Shown: piece after piece, positions 22,014 to 31,824 of the stretch | How the letters are laid out: each line of letters opens with the position of its first letter | How positions within the stretch are numbered: the stretch's first letter is position 1 | NCBI GenBank assembly: GCA_012295275.1 | Contig: CM022678.1 | Coordinates: 7,705,743 to 7,748,242, forward strand | DNA: 42,500 nt | Source of the DNA: Chrysomallon squamiferum | Taxonomy: Eukaryota > Mollusca > Gastropoda > Neomphalida > Peltospiridae | Direction: 5' to 3' | Position numbers and translations under genes: made by a program | The notes under the pieces: model-generated | Told to the model about the DNA's origin: nothing | What the model saw: the letters and a program-made list of their open reading frames with translations, nothing else | Database searches by the model: none

Positions 22014-22564
22014 ATATAAAATATAGTATAACTGGACTGTATTGGGTGGCAAAAAAGAGCTACAAATATAAACTATAATCAAACATTTAGGTAACAACAC
22101 TTGTCTGTTTTGTGGTATATGTCTGAATAAGTAAAAACAAAGATAATTACATTTTTTATTGTTTTTATTAGTAACATTATTTACATTATATTTATATCAA
22201 TACCATTTACTGATACAAATTTCTTTAAATCATCTAAAGTAGATTGTGAAAATGTACATTCTGGTTAAAAAAATTTAGCATCTGTTAAAAATATTTCATT
22301 ATAACCTGATTATTGATAAATATAAATTCTGCTAAAATAGGACAACACTTAAAGAAGAAATATTTTATTTAGGAACATACGCAGCATATTTTTCACTTCT
22401 TCTTTGTATCTTAAAAGGTAAATAACAATAGAGGTAACAAAAAAGAAAACACATTTCTGCAATGTGAAGTGAAATCCTTTTTAAACGAGCAACCAAAAAT
22501 CTATTCTTAATATATGTTATACCACAGAAAACATTTACCATCATCTTAGATGTATAAGGCATGG
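21531..22564. other. CAMSAP copy A intron
   Basis: AT-rich intron sequence with a (CATA)n run at about 21986-22006. No exon is recognised. Confidence 0.5.
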
Positions 22565-22690
22565 ATCAGTGGCTAGATTCAGAAATAACATTATTTGTCC
22601 TCAATGCAAGATTGCTTATAGAACCCAACAAACCTTGGCCATGCATTCTAACCACTGAGCCAGTCTATCCATCACTATACATTTTACAAA
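22565..22690 (-). mobile_element. tRNA-derived SINE fragment
   Basis: On the minus strand the sequence 'tggctcagtggttagaatgc' fits the RNA polymerase III A box of tRNA-derived SINEs. A degenerate B-box-like 'gggttctataagc' follows about 30 bases later, and then an unrelated tail. It lies in a CAMSAP intron. Length and target-site duplications could not be resolved. Confidence 0.5.
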
Positions 22691-22711
22691 ATGAATTAAG
22701 TGAACACTTAC

Positions 22712-22847
22712 AGAGTAGAGTTTGACTTGTTTAGTTCTGGAGTACTGGTGAATCTTGACTCAGTTTTGTGAAAGCTGCGTTTTGTTGCGTTGCTAATGGG
22801 AACTTGGTGTTTGGTGAAACTTGACCTCCAGTTTCCATAGCAAGATG
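22712..22847 (-). pseudogene. CAMSAP: CAMSAP copy A: post-CH linker exon (VPISNATKRSF)
   Basis: Acceptor aattttaatttag, donor TCT|gtaagt. The 136-nt exon is fully open and reads SCYGNWRSSFTKHQ, VPISNATKRSFHKTESRFTS and TPELNKSNST. P-V-P-I-S-N-A-T-K-R-S-F is a conserved motif just after the CH domain in CAMSAPs. This exon shows no lesion. Confidence 0.9.
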
Positions 22848-23194
22848 CTAAATTAAAATTAACAAAAATATAATAATAAACACTGCAATGAAAACTGTCT
22901 GATGAAATAAATCTTTGTAAAATTTAACTGAGATTGAGAAGCCCTCATTTAAATATTCCTTTAATATTAACTTTCTTTAGTGGTAGTCTTTTGAAATACT
23001 GACCATTATACAAGGTCCTTTGAAAGCCTGAAATCATCCATTTTAAATAATAAAAATGTATTTACATAGGTAAAAGCATCCATCAGTATAAACACTAAAA
23101 CTGAATATTGCAAAATCCCAATTTTTACCAGCACAATAATAAATTTCATAAATGCATATAATAAAAGATATAATTCAATTGTGGACTTGCAATG

Positions 23195-23239
23195 TATATA
23201 AACAATTAGCTATTTCTAACCCATCTTTCAAACATATAT
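23195..23239 (-). pseudogene. CAMSAP: CAMSAP copy A: remnant of CH exon
   Basis: Acceptor ttttttcttcag is followed by the start of the exon that is complete in copy B: DICLKDGLEIANCLY. Homology then stops. The next 150 bases, which would encode the second half of the CH domain, are missing up to the intron sequence at 23086-23110. A deletion is the simplest reading. Confidence 0.85.
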
Positions 23240-23538
23240 CTGAAGAAAAAAAAAATAACAATGACTCAATGAGGCAACTAATATTTAATAATGCAAGAAA
23301 TGATGTTAAGGAGGAGGATAAGGAGAGAGACCGAGAGAGAGAGAGCAAGGAAGATTTTCTATACAGATCACATTCAAAACCAAAAACCCCCAGACCTAAT
23401 ATCCAAAAAATAAATAAAATAAAATAAATACAGCTATCTTAACTAGGTATTAAGATTCATAAATTTCATATGTGCTATATTTTAAAGTTACCATCTGATT
23501 GACTGTTTTATTTACAAAAATTATGTTATTAAACAAAC

Positions 23539-23651
23539 CAGGAAAACTGAGAGACTGCAGACAACAGCTACTGTACATCCGTCTTTTTGTCTTTTAGTAT
23601 GTCTGTCATCACAGGAACAGTCACACTGTCTGAAGGGCTGGAAGTTCCAGT
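23539..23651 (-). pseudogene. CAMSAP: CAMSAP copy A: CH exon (VPVMTDILKD)
   Basis: Acceptor ttcctgttaccag, donor near CCTG|gtttgt. It reads TGTSSPSDSVTVPVMTDILK, D, and then shifts frame in an AAAAAG run before DGCTVAVVCSLS. The family has ...P.x.[ED]-D-[IL]-x-K-D-x-x-D-G-C-x-[LV]-A-x-[VL]-I. It joins in phase to the upstream exon (SKKSEQ|TGTSS). Confidence 0.88.
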
Positions 23652-23966
23652 CTGGTAACAGGAAAGTTAAACATTTTAAAATATTCATAAAATATGACGC
23701 TTCTTCTTTTGTTTTAAAACACAGAAATACATGTTTGCAAAACAGTAATCACATTTATATGAAGGTAAGTATATATGTAAGTGACAAATGTACATGGTTA
23801 AAAAGTGTAGAGTGTGTTTACAAGATACTAATGTAATTTGTGTGTATGTGCATGTCTAGCTATTGATATATTATTAACAAACTGCAACCTGCTACATTAA
23901 ATTAAATTAAACTTAATTATGTTTAGAACAATGAGAAATATTTAAATAAAAACAACTCAAATTCAC

Positions 23967-24084
23967 CTGCTCAGATTTTTTTGATTTTTCAGTGGGAGTA
24001 GTACAAACTTTATTTAAGCAGAAAATAACTGTGTCCTCAAGGTCTGATGGAAATTTACTGGATGCATTAAAAGTTGCAATTAAT
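23967..24084 (-). pseudogene. CAMSAP: CAMSAP copy A: exon FNASSKFPSDLED
   Basis: Acceptor aaaattttcag, donor CAG|gtgaat. The 118-nt exon is open and reads LIATFNASSKFPSDLEDTV, IFCLNKVCTTPTEKSKK. It matches CAMSAP F-S-x-F-x-A-S-x-E-L-P-x-D-L-E-D-A-x-x-x-W-I-N-K-V at the start of the CH domain, except that the family Trp is Cys here. Phase fits both neighbours. Confidence 0.92.
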
Positions 24085-24528
24085 CTGAAAATTTTAAAAT
24101 TGCTTGTTCAAAAATGTTGAATTTAAAGTATGAGGTCTCTTTATGCTATATGATAAATTATACAAAACATAAACCCAAATATCATTCTCCTTCTCCCTCT
24201 CTCCCTGTCTCTCCATTCCTTAATTCTCTCTCTTTCTACATTATTACATTTTCATATTTAACTGCAGTCATCATAATCCTTCTCCTTCTTTTCAGCTATC
24301 ATTTAATAATCAAAGTAGAAAAATGAACACTTTAACTATACTTCAGCTTTAACTGAAATATAATTTACCATATACTTTCCAAAATATAGAATGAAGAAAG
24401 TAAATTAACTTTAACCGAGTCAAACAAACTCATTTTATTACAAAAAAGATATTTCAAATTTTAATATTTAACAAGATAATAATTTAAATAAATATAAAAT
24501 AAATATATAAACAAAAACAACAGCATAC

Positions 24529-24614
24529 CTGACGGCCGGGACAGCACATTCTACTGAAACAACTTCACTGGCATATGCCAACATCAGCACACCAATTAGA
24601 GCTATATGTACATT
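24529..24614 (-). pseudogene. CAMSAP: CAMSAP copy A: exon HIALIGVLMLAY
   Basis: Acceptor tcttttag, donor GTCAG|gtatgc. The 86-nt exon is open: NVHIALIGVLMLAYASEVVS and VECAVPAV. It aligns with the CAMSAP segment H-M-x-[MV]-I-[DE]-[AS]-L-M-x-x-Y-x-x-E. Copy B keeps the family Asp (ALIDVVML) where copy A has Gly. Confidence 0.92.
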
Positions 24615-24935
24615 CTAAAAGAAAAAAAGAAATATAATAATAATAATAATAAAATAATACTAAAAATAATAACTAAGCAGTTATAAATAAATAACTAACA
24701 CTTCTGTTTTTATGAAAATTTAAATGTAACTTTATTATTCAGACAAATTGGGCTGTGTGATATCTTCAGTATACTTTGTTATTAATAAATAATGTAACAT
24801 AATTATTATAATATTAAACTGATTACAAGACAATAGCAAATAAGTGATTTTTATTACGCTATTTTATAATCAATAAAGAGTTTTTACAAAACTTATTTTA
24901 CTGTCTAAGACACAAAATTAAAATAAAAAACTCAC

Positions 24936-25044
24936 ATCTCAGAATCATCTCAGAATGGTGAAGTCTACATAAGAATTGTTTCTGTAATATTGCTAACAAG
25001 TGATTCATCCTTCTCCATGATGTAAATTCCCTTTCTTGACAGTC
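24936..25044 (-). pseudogene. CAMSAP: CAMSAP copy A: exon LSRKGIYIMEKDES
   Basis: Acceptor taataattattcag, donor GATG|tgag (GT at 24934-24935). It reads LSRKGIYIMEKDESLVSNIT and ETILM, then TAG, then TSPF and TGA. The family has A-L-[SA]-R-K-G-[IV]-x-V-x-x-x-x-x-x-P-[IV]-T-[ED]. Compared with copy B it has a nine-base insertion (SLVSNIT for SPVT) and a private stop (TAG where B has CAA). The final TGA is shared with copy B and stands at the Arg position of Patronin L-R-I-N-A-H. Confidence 0.9.
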
Positions 25045-25200
25045 CTGAATAATAATGCAGTGGTCTACAAAAAATACCAGTAGTAAATATAATGTTTATT
25101 ATTTTTTGTTATCAATCTACGTTTGCCAAATAAATGCATTTTTCTCTGCTTATTATGATTATCGTTTGTGACAATACATTTAGTTACATATGAAATTGCC

Positions 25201-25208
25201 AACACACA

Positions 25209-25242
<34 letters not shown>
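25201..25242. repeat. (CA)n(CT)n microsatellite, duplication copy A
   Basis: Orthologous position to 37686-37748 in copy B. The CT run is shorter here (about 16 repeats against about 25), so the tract changed length after the duplication. Confidence 0.93.
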
Positions 25243-25245
<3 letters not shown>

Positions 25246-25393
25246 AATACGATTATAGTTCATACGGCGAATACACCTCTCTCTGTTTCTCCCACACATA
25301 CAATGAAATGCACGAATGAATGCTACAATCAATGAATCATACATAATTAGTTAAAATTGTATAATTACATTACAAAATTTACATCATGTTTAC

Positions 25394-25477
25394 CTCGTTC
25401 CATGGCTGAAAATGTGCGCATATCTCCGCATCCGATTCACGCTTGGATTCACACAAACATAAAACATCCCAATCCAT
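25394..25477 (-). CDS. Putative first exon upstream of CAMSAP copy A
   Basis: From ATG 25477 the frame encodes 28 residues (MDWDVLCLCESKRESDAEIC and on to QPWNE) and ends exactly at GAG|gtaaac. The block is GC- and CpG-richer than its surroundings and is preserved in copy B. I do not recognise it as CAMSAP N-terminus; the exon normally preceding LSRKGIY was not found between here and 25044. It may be a substituted or lineage-specific first exon, or 5' UTR. Confidence 0.4.
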
Positions 25478-25744
25478 TTCGATTCTCGTGAAGTATTTCC
25501 AAAATTCTATTAAATTGAATAATCAACAAGTAAAACGTTACCGAATTAAAAATAAAAATAGTCTGGCTATCTAGCATCAGTTCAAACTGGTTTGAAAAGC
25601 GTAGCATACATTCGAATCCGTGTATGTATGAAACATCTTTGTTTATCGAGACTGGTCTAGGCTGAACCCAATTTTATTTAGTATTTAAGAAGTTATTAAT
25701 TTGTTTATTCTTATAAAAATTATTACAAAATTTGTAGAAATTAA

Positions 25745-26520
25745 TTCCCCGAAACCACCACCACCATCACAATACAAACAAAACAATTCCTCAGGGTTAA
25801 AAATTAAAGTTTAAATGAAACAGATATATGATTGTATTTTTTTTATTTCTTTTTTATTTAATTATTATTATTATTATTATTATTTTTTTTTTGACAACCA
25901 GGCCTTTTTCTGAGGAGAACGGATTGTGCTGTGTATGTACATAATTTATTTTGCTAGGCAAACTATGTATAGAGAACTCGAATGTCTCCGTCTATTCGGC
26001 CGAAATGATCCGAACGATACTGGGTCAGCGAGACTCATGGTTTTGTTTATCAAGACTACAGATAACTGCATCCTTTTCCGGTCTAGAAAGTTAGTGTTTA
26101 TAAACCGATGTTGGCAAATTAAGGTAAACCAAGTACAATTTATCGAACTACTAGCAAACCTTTTATCTGAATGAAATATTTGAGATTAATACTGGCTCTT
26201 GTGTTATATCTTGTAGCAAAAAGGGACTATCCCATAACACTTTTACCATCCCAGTCGCCGAAACGGAACTTTGGTCGCAATTTATTCTGACTAAATAATT
26301 TATAATTTTTATATAAATAATTTATAATATTTTAGGTAACTTTTAAATAGCATTTTATTTATTTATTTATTTTGTTTTGTTTCCAAATTATATAACTTTG
26401 AATTATATGAATTTTATAACTTTTATTTGTTTTGTTTTGTTTTTTATTTTTTGTTTTTATATATTAAACTAGGGTTAAAAATGATAATTTTTTCTTCTTC
26501 TTTTTTTTCCAGTTAACTCA
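25745..26520. mobile_element. Insertion specific to duplication copy A
   Basis: Copies A and B align up to about 25745 (38226 in B) and resume near 26530 (38360 in B). The extra DNA in A contains the interspersed repeat at 26040-26285, GC-richer than its flanks, plus AT-rich sequence. It looks like an insertion after the duplication, although loss from B is possible. No terminal repeats were identified. Confidence 0.5.
26040..26285 (+). repeat. Interspersed repeat family, copy 3
   Basis: Shares 'gttggcaaattaaggta', 'tttatcgaactac', 'cttttatctgaatgaaatattt', 'cttgtgttatatcttgtag' and 'catcccagtcgccgaaacggaactttggtcgc' with the elements at 6135-6430 (reverse) and 7040-7165. The open frame at 25926-26174 falls partly in it but has no recognised product. 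Confidence 0.65.
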
Positions 26521-26649
26521 TTTAATTGTTAGGGTTATCAATGATAAAATCTACATTTTTTTTGTTTTGTTTTTTTTGCAAAACTAATTTTATCAGTGAT
26601 AAATTTTACATTTTTTTAGTTAACTAATTTTATTGATAAAGGTTATCAG

Positions 26650-26835
26650 GATAAACAAGCCCTCTTTTGTCCAGAAAAAAGGCCAAGTTCTCTCAGGCCT
26701 AGGATGACCACTTGACCATGTGTGTAGTGCAGAGTTCAGTGAAGAGCAATCACTTCTCCAGTCCTGGCAGTTAAACAAATTGTGTACAGACTCAAGACAC
26801 TCAGATGTGCTCAACATGTTTGTAAACAGATGCTG
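26650..26835 (+). other. Conserved duplicated exon-like block, copy A
   Basis: After an AG (ggttatcag), 'gataaacaagccctcttttgtccagaaaaaa' and a stretch ending 'tgtaaacagatgctgggta' are well conserved with 38404-38575, although flanking AT-rich DNA is not. On plus a frame reads ITSPVLAVKQIVYRLKTL here and MTSPNLAVKRNLYRLRHSD in B. On minus a frame starting MLSTSECL is open in both. The pattern suggests a former exon or regulatory block between the CAMSAP exons (-) and the EGF exons (+); strand and function are unknown. Confidence 0.4.
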
Positions 26836-26897
26836 GGTAGAAGTAATTCAGTTTACTAATAGATTTTATAAGTTACTTAATGCCATCTGAATGTTTC

Positions 26898-27237
26898 AAT
26901 ATTGTTATATATAATTTTATTGTTTATTTGTAAATAATGATAATATGTATTATTATGAACATGTATAAAAATAAATGTTTTAAAAAAGGGATGTGCAGAT
27001 ATTGTTTTCATACAAATTTAAATTTGTGTGTCAATTAATAATAATCATAATAATAATAATCATAATAAAATTGAAAACAATAATAAGAAGAAAAAGATGA
27101 ATAATAATGATGATGATAATAATCCATAATATTAAAAAATAAAATAAGAAAGATTTTCAAAAAGTGTAACAAGCAAATATTGTAATGTTAAAGTATTTAC
27201 TGTTTTTGAAATTTACTTACTTTATTGTTTGTTTTAG
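26898..27237. other. AT-rich non-coding stretch
   Basis: Contains ATA/AAT runs (27035-27130) and no exon. Confidence 0.55.
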
Positions 27238-27334
27238 GGCAAATGTAGCTGCATATCTCAGCATCAACAGTGTTCTGCCAACCTGGTTACTCACCAAAAG
27301 GCTTGTAGACAGAGACAGCAGGAAACTAGTTAAT
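27238..27334 (+). pseudogene. Degenerate EGF-like exon fragment
   Basis: Acceptor tgttttag and donor AAT|gtaaga enclose 97 nt. One frame reads GKCSCISQHQQCSANLVTHQ and KACRQR, which resembles the C-terminal half of an EGF module (C-x-C-x(n)-C). The frame meets TAA before the donor. By position it could be the counterpart of the EGF exons after copy B, but it does not align clearly with any of them. Confidence 0.3.
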
Positions 27335-29200
27335 GTAAGAGTTTTATGTTTGACTGTCATGTTGTAAGTTAATACAGTTTAACTGCACCTTGTTACAAAT
27401 CCTCAGAGTAATTAATCTTCAGTATTTGTTTTTTAAAAAACATTATATATTATACAAATAATGCATTATAAGAAAAGTATAGACACTTTGTATGTTGATC
27501 TATATTTATGTAGGAATCAACTTGTTTATTTTATTTTTTATTAAACAATTCATATCTCTATATCTTTGTGACACATTAATACTGAATTTTTTAAAATATA
27601 CAATAATATGAAAATAAATTATTATTTTATTTTTGTTTTTACATAATTATTGCTGTTATTACTGTTGAAATGTTTTCGGCAACTGTTCCCATTTATTCAG
27701 ATGAATTAGTTGTTTTCCTCAGTTTCAAAAATGACGGCAAAAGTCTTGTTAATTTTAATAGTTACTAATTTGTTCTTTACTGAAAATCATTATTTTTGTT
27801 TTATTTGTATTAACTTTAAATGTCCATATTGGCAGTAATTGGCAAAAATTGTTGAGCTTCAGGTGATTCTGCTAATAGTATTGTATCGTCAGGGTGTCTT
27901 CCCATCTGGTAGAATTCCCAGTTCTTCTAATCCCCATTTCGTAGAAAAAACTCGTCTACTGCAATACCCGATTATACTCTGTATATAAAGAACTTGGCCT
28001 GTACATACATCTGGTTTCTTTCTAACATTCAGAGGCGGAGCGCATTGTTCCTAAATTGATTATGTAACATCAACCGAAAGCAGAATAAGAGTTCACTACT
28101 CAGTTGTTGTAGATTTTTTACTTTTTCATTATTTCATCATCTTCCTCCTTCTCATTATCATCATCATAATCATCATCATAAACATTATTATTATAATATT
28201 ATTAGTATTATTATTGTTGTTATTATTATTATTATTATTATTATTGTTGTTATTATTAGTATTCATATTCATCTTATTCTTATTCATATTATTGTTGTTG
28301 TTGTTTAAGCTGGTCATTTCTAATTCATGAACATTTTCTTTTTTTACAAAACAACAGACCAATAATAAACAATTTTACATCAATTTCCTCTATATATTAA
28401 CAAAAAATAATAAATGAAAATAAAAGAAATGAAAAAAGCGGCACGATGGTTTTTTTTTAATTCTCATGGCTTTTTTCTGTAAAAGAAAAGGACAAAAATA
28501 TTATAAATAACTAATTTTATTCAGCAATATAATTTATATTCAGTAAATAGAATATGTGAAAGTTACATTTATCATTAACTGTTCGAATTAAACGATATTC
28601 AGGATATATGTTACAGAGCATATTTATGTTATGCACACAAACCTGTTCACATTGTGCACATATTATACAATATATGTATATTAATAGTATGTACACTAAT
28701 GATATTATGACCTGCAAATACTTTGGCTATGACTGAAAAAGTTTATATGAATGACCAAATGATTGGGAATACATTTAGATGTCTACCTTCTTTTTTCATT
28801 ATTTACATTCACTACATTCGACACATAGATTATTTCGATATTTGTCATATTTGCATACTTTATACGATAAATGATATCCATTCTACAATAATACCTCAGA
28901 TTAAAGATGTAATTGGTTCCAAATTTCCGATAGTTAAATGAGGTATCGTTAAGCGGGAGACTAATTTACACAGAATTAAGGTTAAAAGCAGTGGTTACTT
29001 TCTCGCTGATGAAATTTAACATGAAAAAAAAGGTGAAGTAAGGAGAAATAAAACAACAGTTTAGACATAAATGATTTAATAGATTATAGATACTAACTAA
29101 ACAGTAAATCGTTTACAAATCAGTTTATACAAATACATTAATAAATAATTATAAGCTGCTCATTGTGGGTTAATATTTGTGGGTTTGGTTTCATTTAAGA
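27335..29200. other. AT-rich stretch with ATT/ATC repeats
   Basis: A compound (ATT)/(ATC)/(GTT) run occupies about 28120-28310; the Asn-rich reverse frame over it is an artefact. No exon is recognised. Block 27890-28090 is slightly GC-richer but has no protein-like frame. Confidence 0.5.
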
Positions 29201-29227
29201 TAATCATAATGTATTTTGTTTCTAAAG

Positions 29228-31700
29228 TTATTGTCTTCCATTTCCTTTTATCATCAGCATTAACCGGTATACTGTTATTCGTTTTGATATATTGGAAGGA
29301 TAAATTACAAACGAATTTAAGTCTAAATCGTCTTTATTTTTATACATTGGTTTGATGAGTCCCACTAACAAATCGGATGGTATAATTGCTGAGTCAAGAA
29401 TAACATTAAACAATAGTACATATAAATGTAACATGACATTAGCAGTATGCTTAATACATTCATTAATAATAAAATCTTCTCCAGCTGCTCGATTACAATG
29501 GAGTCTGTTCACTGCTGTAGATATTTCTTCAGCTGAAAAAGGCTTCTTCAAAATGTCATTAGTAGTCTTGGCTTTGAATGTGTATTTCTTCTATTGGAGT
29601 TACATGATCAGGCAAATTTTCATCAACACTGTTGTTAAGAGTTAATGAAATAAAGAAGCAATTGACAGATCCACTTTTGACTGTCTGTTTATTTCTGTTC
29701 AGAATTGACCAAAACTGAAGTTGGGTTTTGAAGTTTTTAGTATTTTCATTTCTTGTTTAATAGATGTTCTATATTCCCTAACAGCTCTGTTTAGTGTTTG
29801 TTTGTACTGACTCTCTTCATACTTCAAGTCAGCTGTCAGTATGCTTCCATCATATTGTTTATATCTTCTTCTGGCTTTCCTGATCTCCATTCCTGCAGCT
29901 TATTATAAGGACTTTTCTTTATTGTATTATTAGGTGGGATTCTTCTCAAATGTGTCTTTTGCATTTATATCAGAAACTATATTAGTTATGAATTCAGAAT
30001 CAACATCTGTTGACTTGCAATTTTGTAATTTTTGGGATATTTCTTTTAACAAATCCTTCTACTTTTGAAAATTATTGCAAAATGTTTGCACTATTCCCTG
30101 GGACTTCCTTAGTGCTTGATGAAGTGTCAATTACAGTATTCTTAGGATTTATTTGGATACATAAAGGCCCATGGACATCTGATAACAAAGAAGAAAATGG
30201 CAGTACAGCAAAGTTTTCTGTTAGGGACAAGAATTTAACATTTGCAATGCAGTAATCTACGTCACTAGCATCTTTACAAGTGTGTCACCCCACATATGTA
30301 TCTTCACCTACTGTCCCATTCATAATAAACATGTTATTATATCTACAGAAATCAAGGAGAATAGAACCATAGTTATTTTTCTTTTTATCCTTTGATACTC
30401 ATTGTTTTAATATATTTAACATCTCAAGTTCAAATATATCATCTGCAATTAAATCACTATATTCTTTTTCTTCAGCTATAATAAAATAATTATCATCACC
30501 TGCTCTACTGTTGAAGTCACCAGTAAGACAGATCATGTTATATTTATTAACAAATGACAAATATTAATTTTTGAGCTGGTCAAAAGTATGAGATGATGAA
30601 TAGTATGAATTTTCTGGTGGAATATATACAATGCAAATTAAAATTTTATCTTCTGTGTGTAACCCCCCCCTTCTATGCCAAACCACTTAACATATTTACT
30701 GTGAGATTCGATAATATTTATATGTTTTAGTAGATAATATTTTATATATACACCTATACCCAAAGATTTACAATGAAATAAAGAAATTCTGTTTTTAGCA
30801 TATACTTTACAGCCAAGAATATTAATGATATCAGCATCATCTGTTTCTGATTCAACTAAACATAATTAGTGATGGTTTCAAGAAATATAGTATCTGAGCC
30901 TACCAAACCACACACATTAATCTCTGTTGTTTCTAAAACATAAAGGATTATTTCTTTATGACTTTTGTTTAGGGTATTTTTACAAATGAGAGAGTTTCCT
31001 GACATTTTCTCAACACTGTTTTCACTTGGTGAGACTCTTCCTCCATTGTCCTGACTGAACTGGCTTCTCTCATAGTTTGGCTTGTGATCTCTGTTGTTTT
31101 GTTTCTGTGGGCCAAGTTGTTATGTTTGTGTTACTGGCTTCTGTCCCATCCTCTTATAGTGTAAACAGCCTGCCCTCCATGTACAATATTTTTTTCCCTT
31201 GCTTTTTTGCAGATTTTGTAATGTGGCTATAGTAATTTTCTCCTGTCATTAATTTCTTTCTGGAATTGTTCATTAACCCCATATTGCATGTTTATTAGTG
31301 GTTTGGGTGCAGAAATCTCTGAAATCTTTTAACTTTCAAACTGTTCGTTAATGTAATTCATACCCGTTTCAATATCTAGCACTTGTTTCTTCATATCCAT
31401 CATTTTACCACTAATGTCTTATTCAGCTATATCCATACTATTCATTGGTTTCTCAATCATGTCCAATTTTTTGAATTCATCACACATCATATCTAATTTT
31501 CTAGTCAAAGTATCTGATTTTATACTGACATATTCACTGTGCACAACTGGTGAAGTTAAACAGAATACTGACCATGAGATCCATAGTGCTGTCCATGTTG
31601 TCCATACTGAGACTGCTGAGACTGTTGAATTGGTGTTGACTGATAAAATGGTGCAGATGAACATCCAAGCTCACTGTTTGTGTATTTGACATCCTCCGTA
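29228..31700 (-). mobile_element. Decayed non-LTR retrotransposon (LINE A), 3'-truncated
   Basis: Reading on minus from about 31700: an ORF1-like helical part (SIKSDTLTRKLDMMCDEFKK), a Lys-rich region, then an APE-type endonuclease with ENSYYSS (about 30610), the catalytic-type LTGDFNSRAGD motif (30520-30550) and ASDVDYCI (30240-30262). A helical connector follows (29699-29890, EIRKARRRYKQYDGS), and then the start of reverse transcriptase (29228-29551: PFSAEEISTAVNRLHCNRAA, GEDFIINECIKH, LIKPMYKNKDDLDLNSF). The rest of the RT is missing and stops and frameshifts interrupt the frames, so it is inactive. The family pattern is that of invertebrate L1/Tx1-like elements; the lineage is not resolved. 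Confidence 0.85.
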
Positions 31701-31824
31701 TGCAACTTCTTGACCAGTTTAGCTACTTCTTACCCTTATTTTCTGTTCTCTTCTTCACTTACATTTTTACTCTTATTTTTGCTCTTTTTACTTTTTTATT
31801 TTCATGTTGCATATTCATGTATCT

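Larger units (their letters stand above)
15831..25044 (-). pseudogene. CAMSAP: CAMSAP/Patronin gene copy A, multi-exon, disrupted
   Basis: CAMSAP/Patronin proteins bind and protect microtubule minus ends through a C-terminal CKK domain and carry an N-terminal CH domain. On the minus strand at least ten exons occur in family order from 25044 down to 15831: LSRKGIY exon, HIALIGVLML exon, FNASSKFPSDLED exon, VPVMTDILKD exon, a remnant of the DICLKD exon, the VPISNATKRSF linker exon, the charged-helix exon with KPRPKSMFVK, a short exon, the LYRLGRRTP exon and two CKK exons. Introns are retained, so it is not a retrocopy. Damage seen: TGA for conserved Arg three times, a TAG, several single-base frameshifts, most of the second half of the CH domain deleted, and the final CKK exon missing. 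Identity is very secure; loss of function is strongly suggested. Some homopolymer indels could be assembly errors. Confidence 0.9.
23086..26897. repeat. Segmental duplication, copy A
   Basis: This block and 35419-38625 align in the same orientation, including introns, the CAMSAP 5' exons, the (CT)n tract, the MDWDVLCLC exon and the block around 26650-26835. Differences: copy A has lost most of the 239-nt CH exon present in copy B, and it carries an extra 0.7-0.8 kb (about 25745-26520) absent from B. The left edge begins at 'cagtataaacactaaaactgaatat' (23086; 35419 in B). Identity was judged by eye only. Confidence 0.9.

Noticed and set aside
15831-25044. TGA as a recoded sense codon in CAMSAP
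   Set aside because: The three TGA at basic positions are intriguing, but frameshifts, a TAG stop and missing exons in the same gene make simple pseudogene decay far more likely; no recoding element was seen.
28129-28362. Asn/Met-rich frame on minus
   Set aside because: A translation of ATT/ATC/GTT trinucleotide repeats.
29352-29645. A 97-codon frame on plus
   Set aside because: It is the antisense of the LINE A reverse-transcriptase fragment, which has clear protein homology on minus.
31414-31689. A 91-codon frame on plus
   Set aside because: Antisense to the ORF1-like part of LINE A; no independent support.
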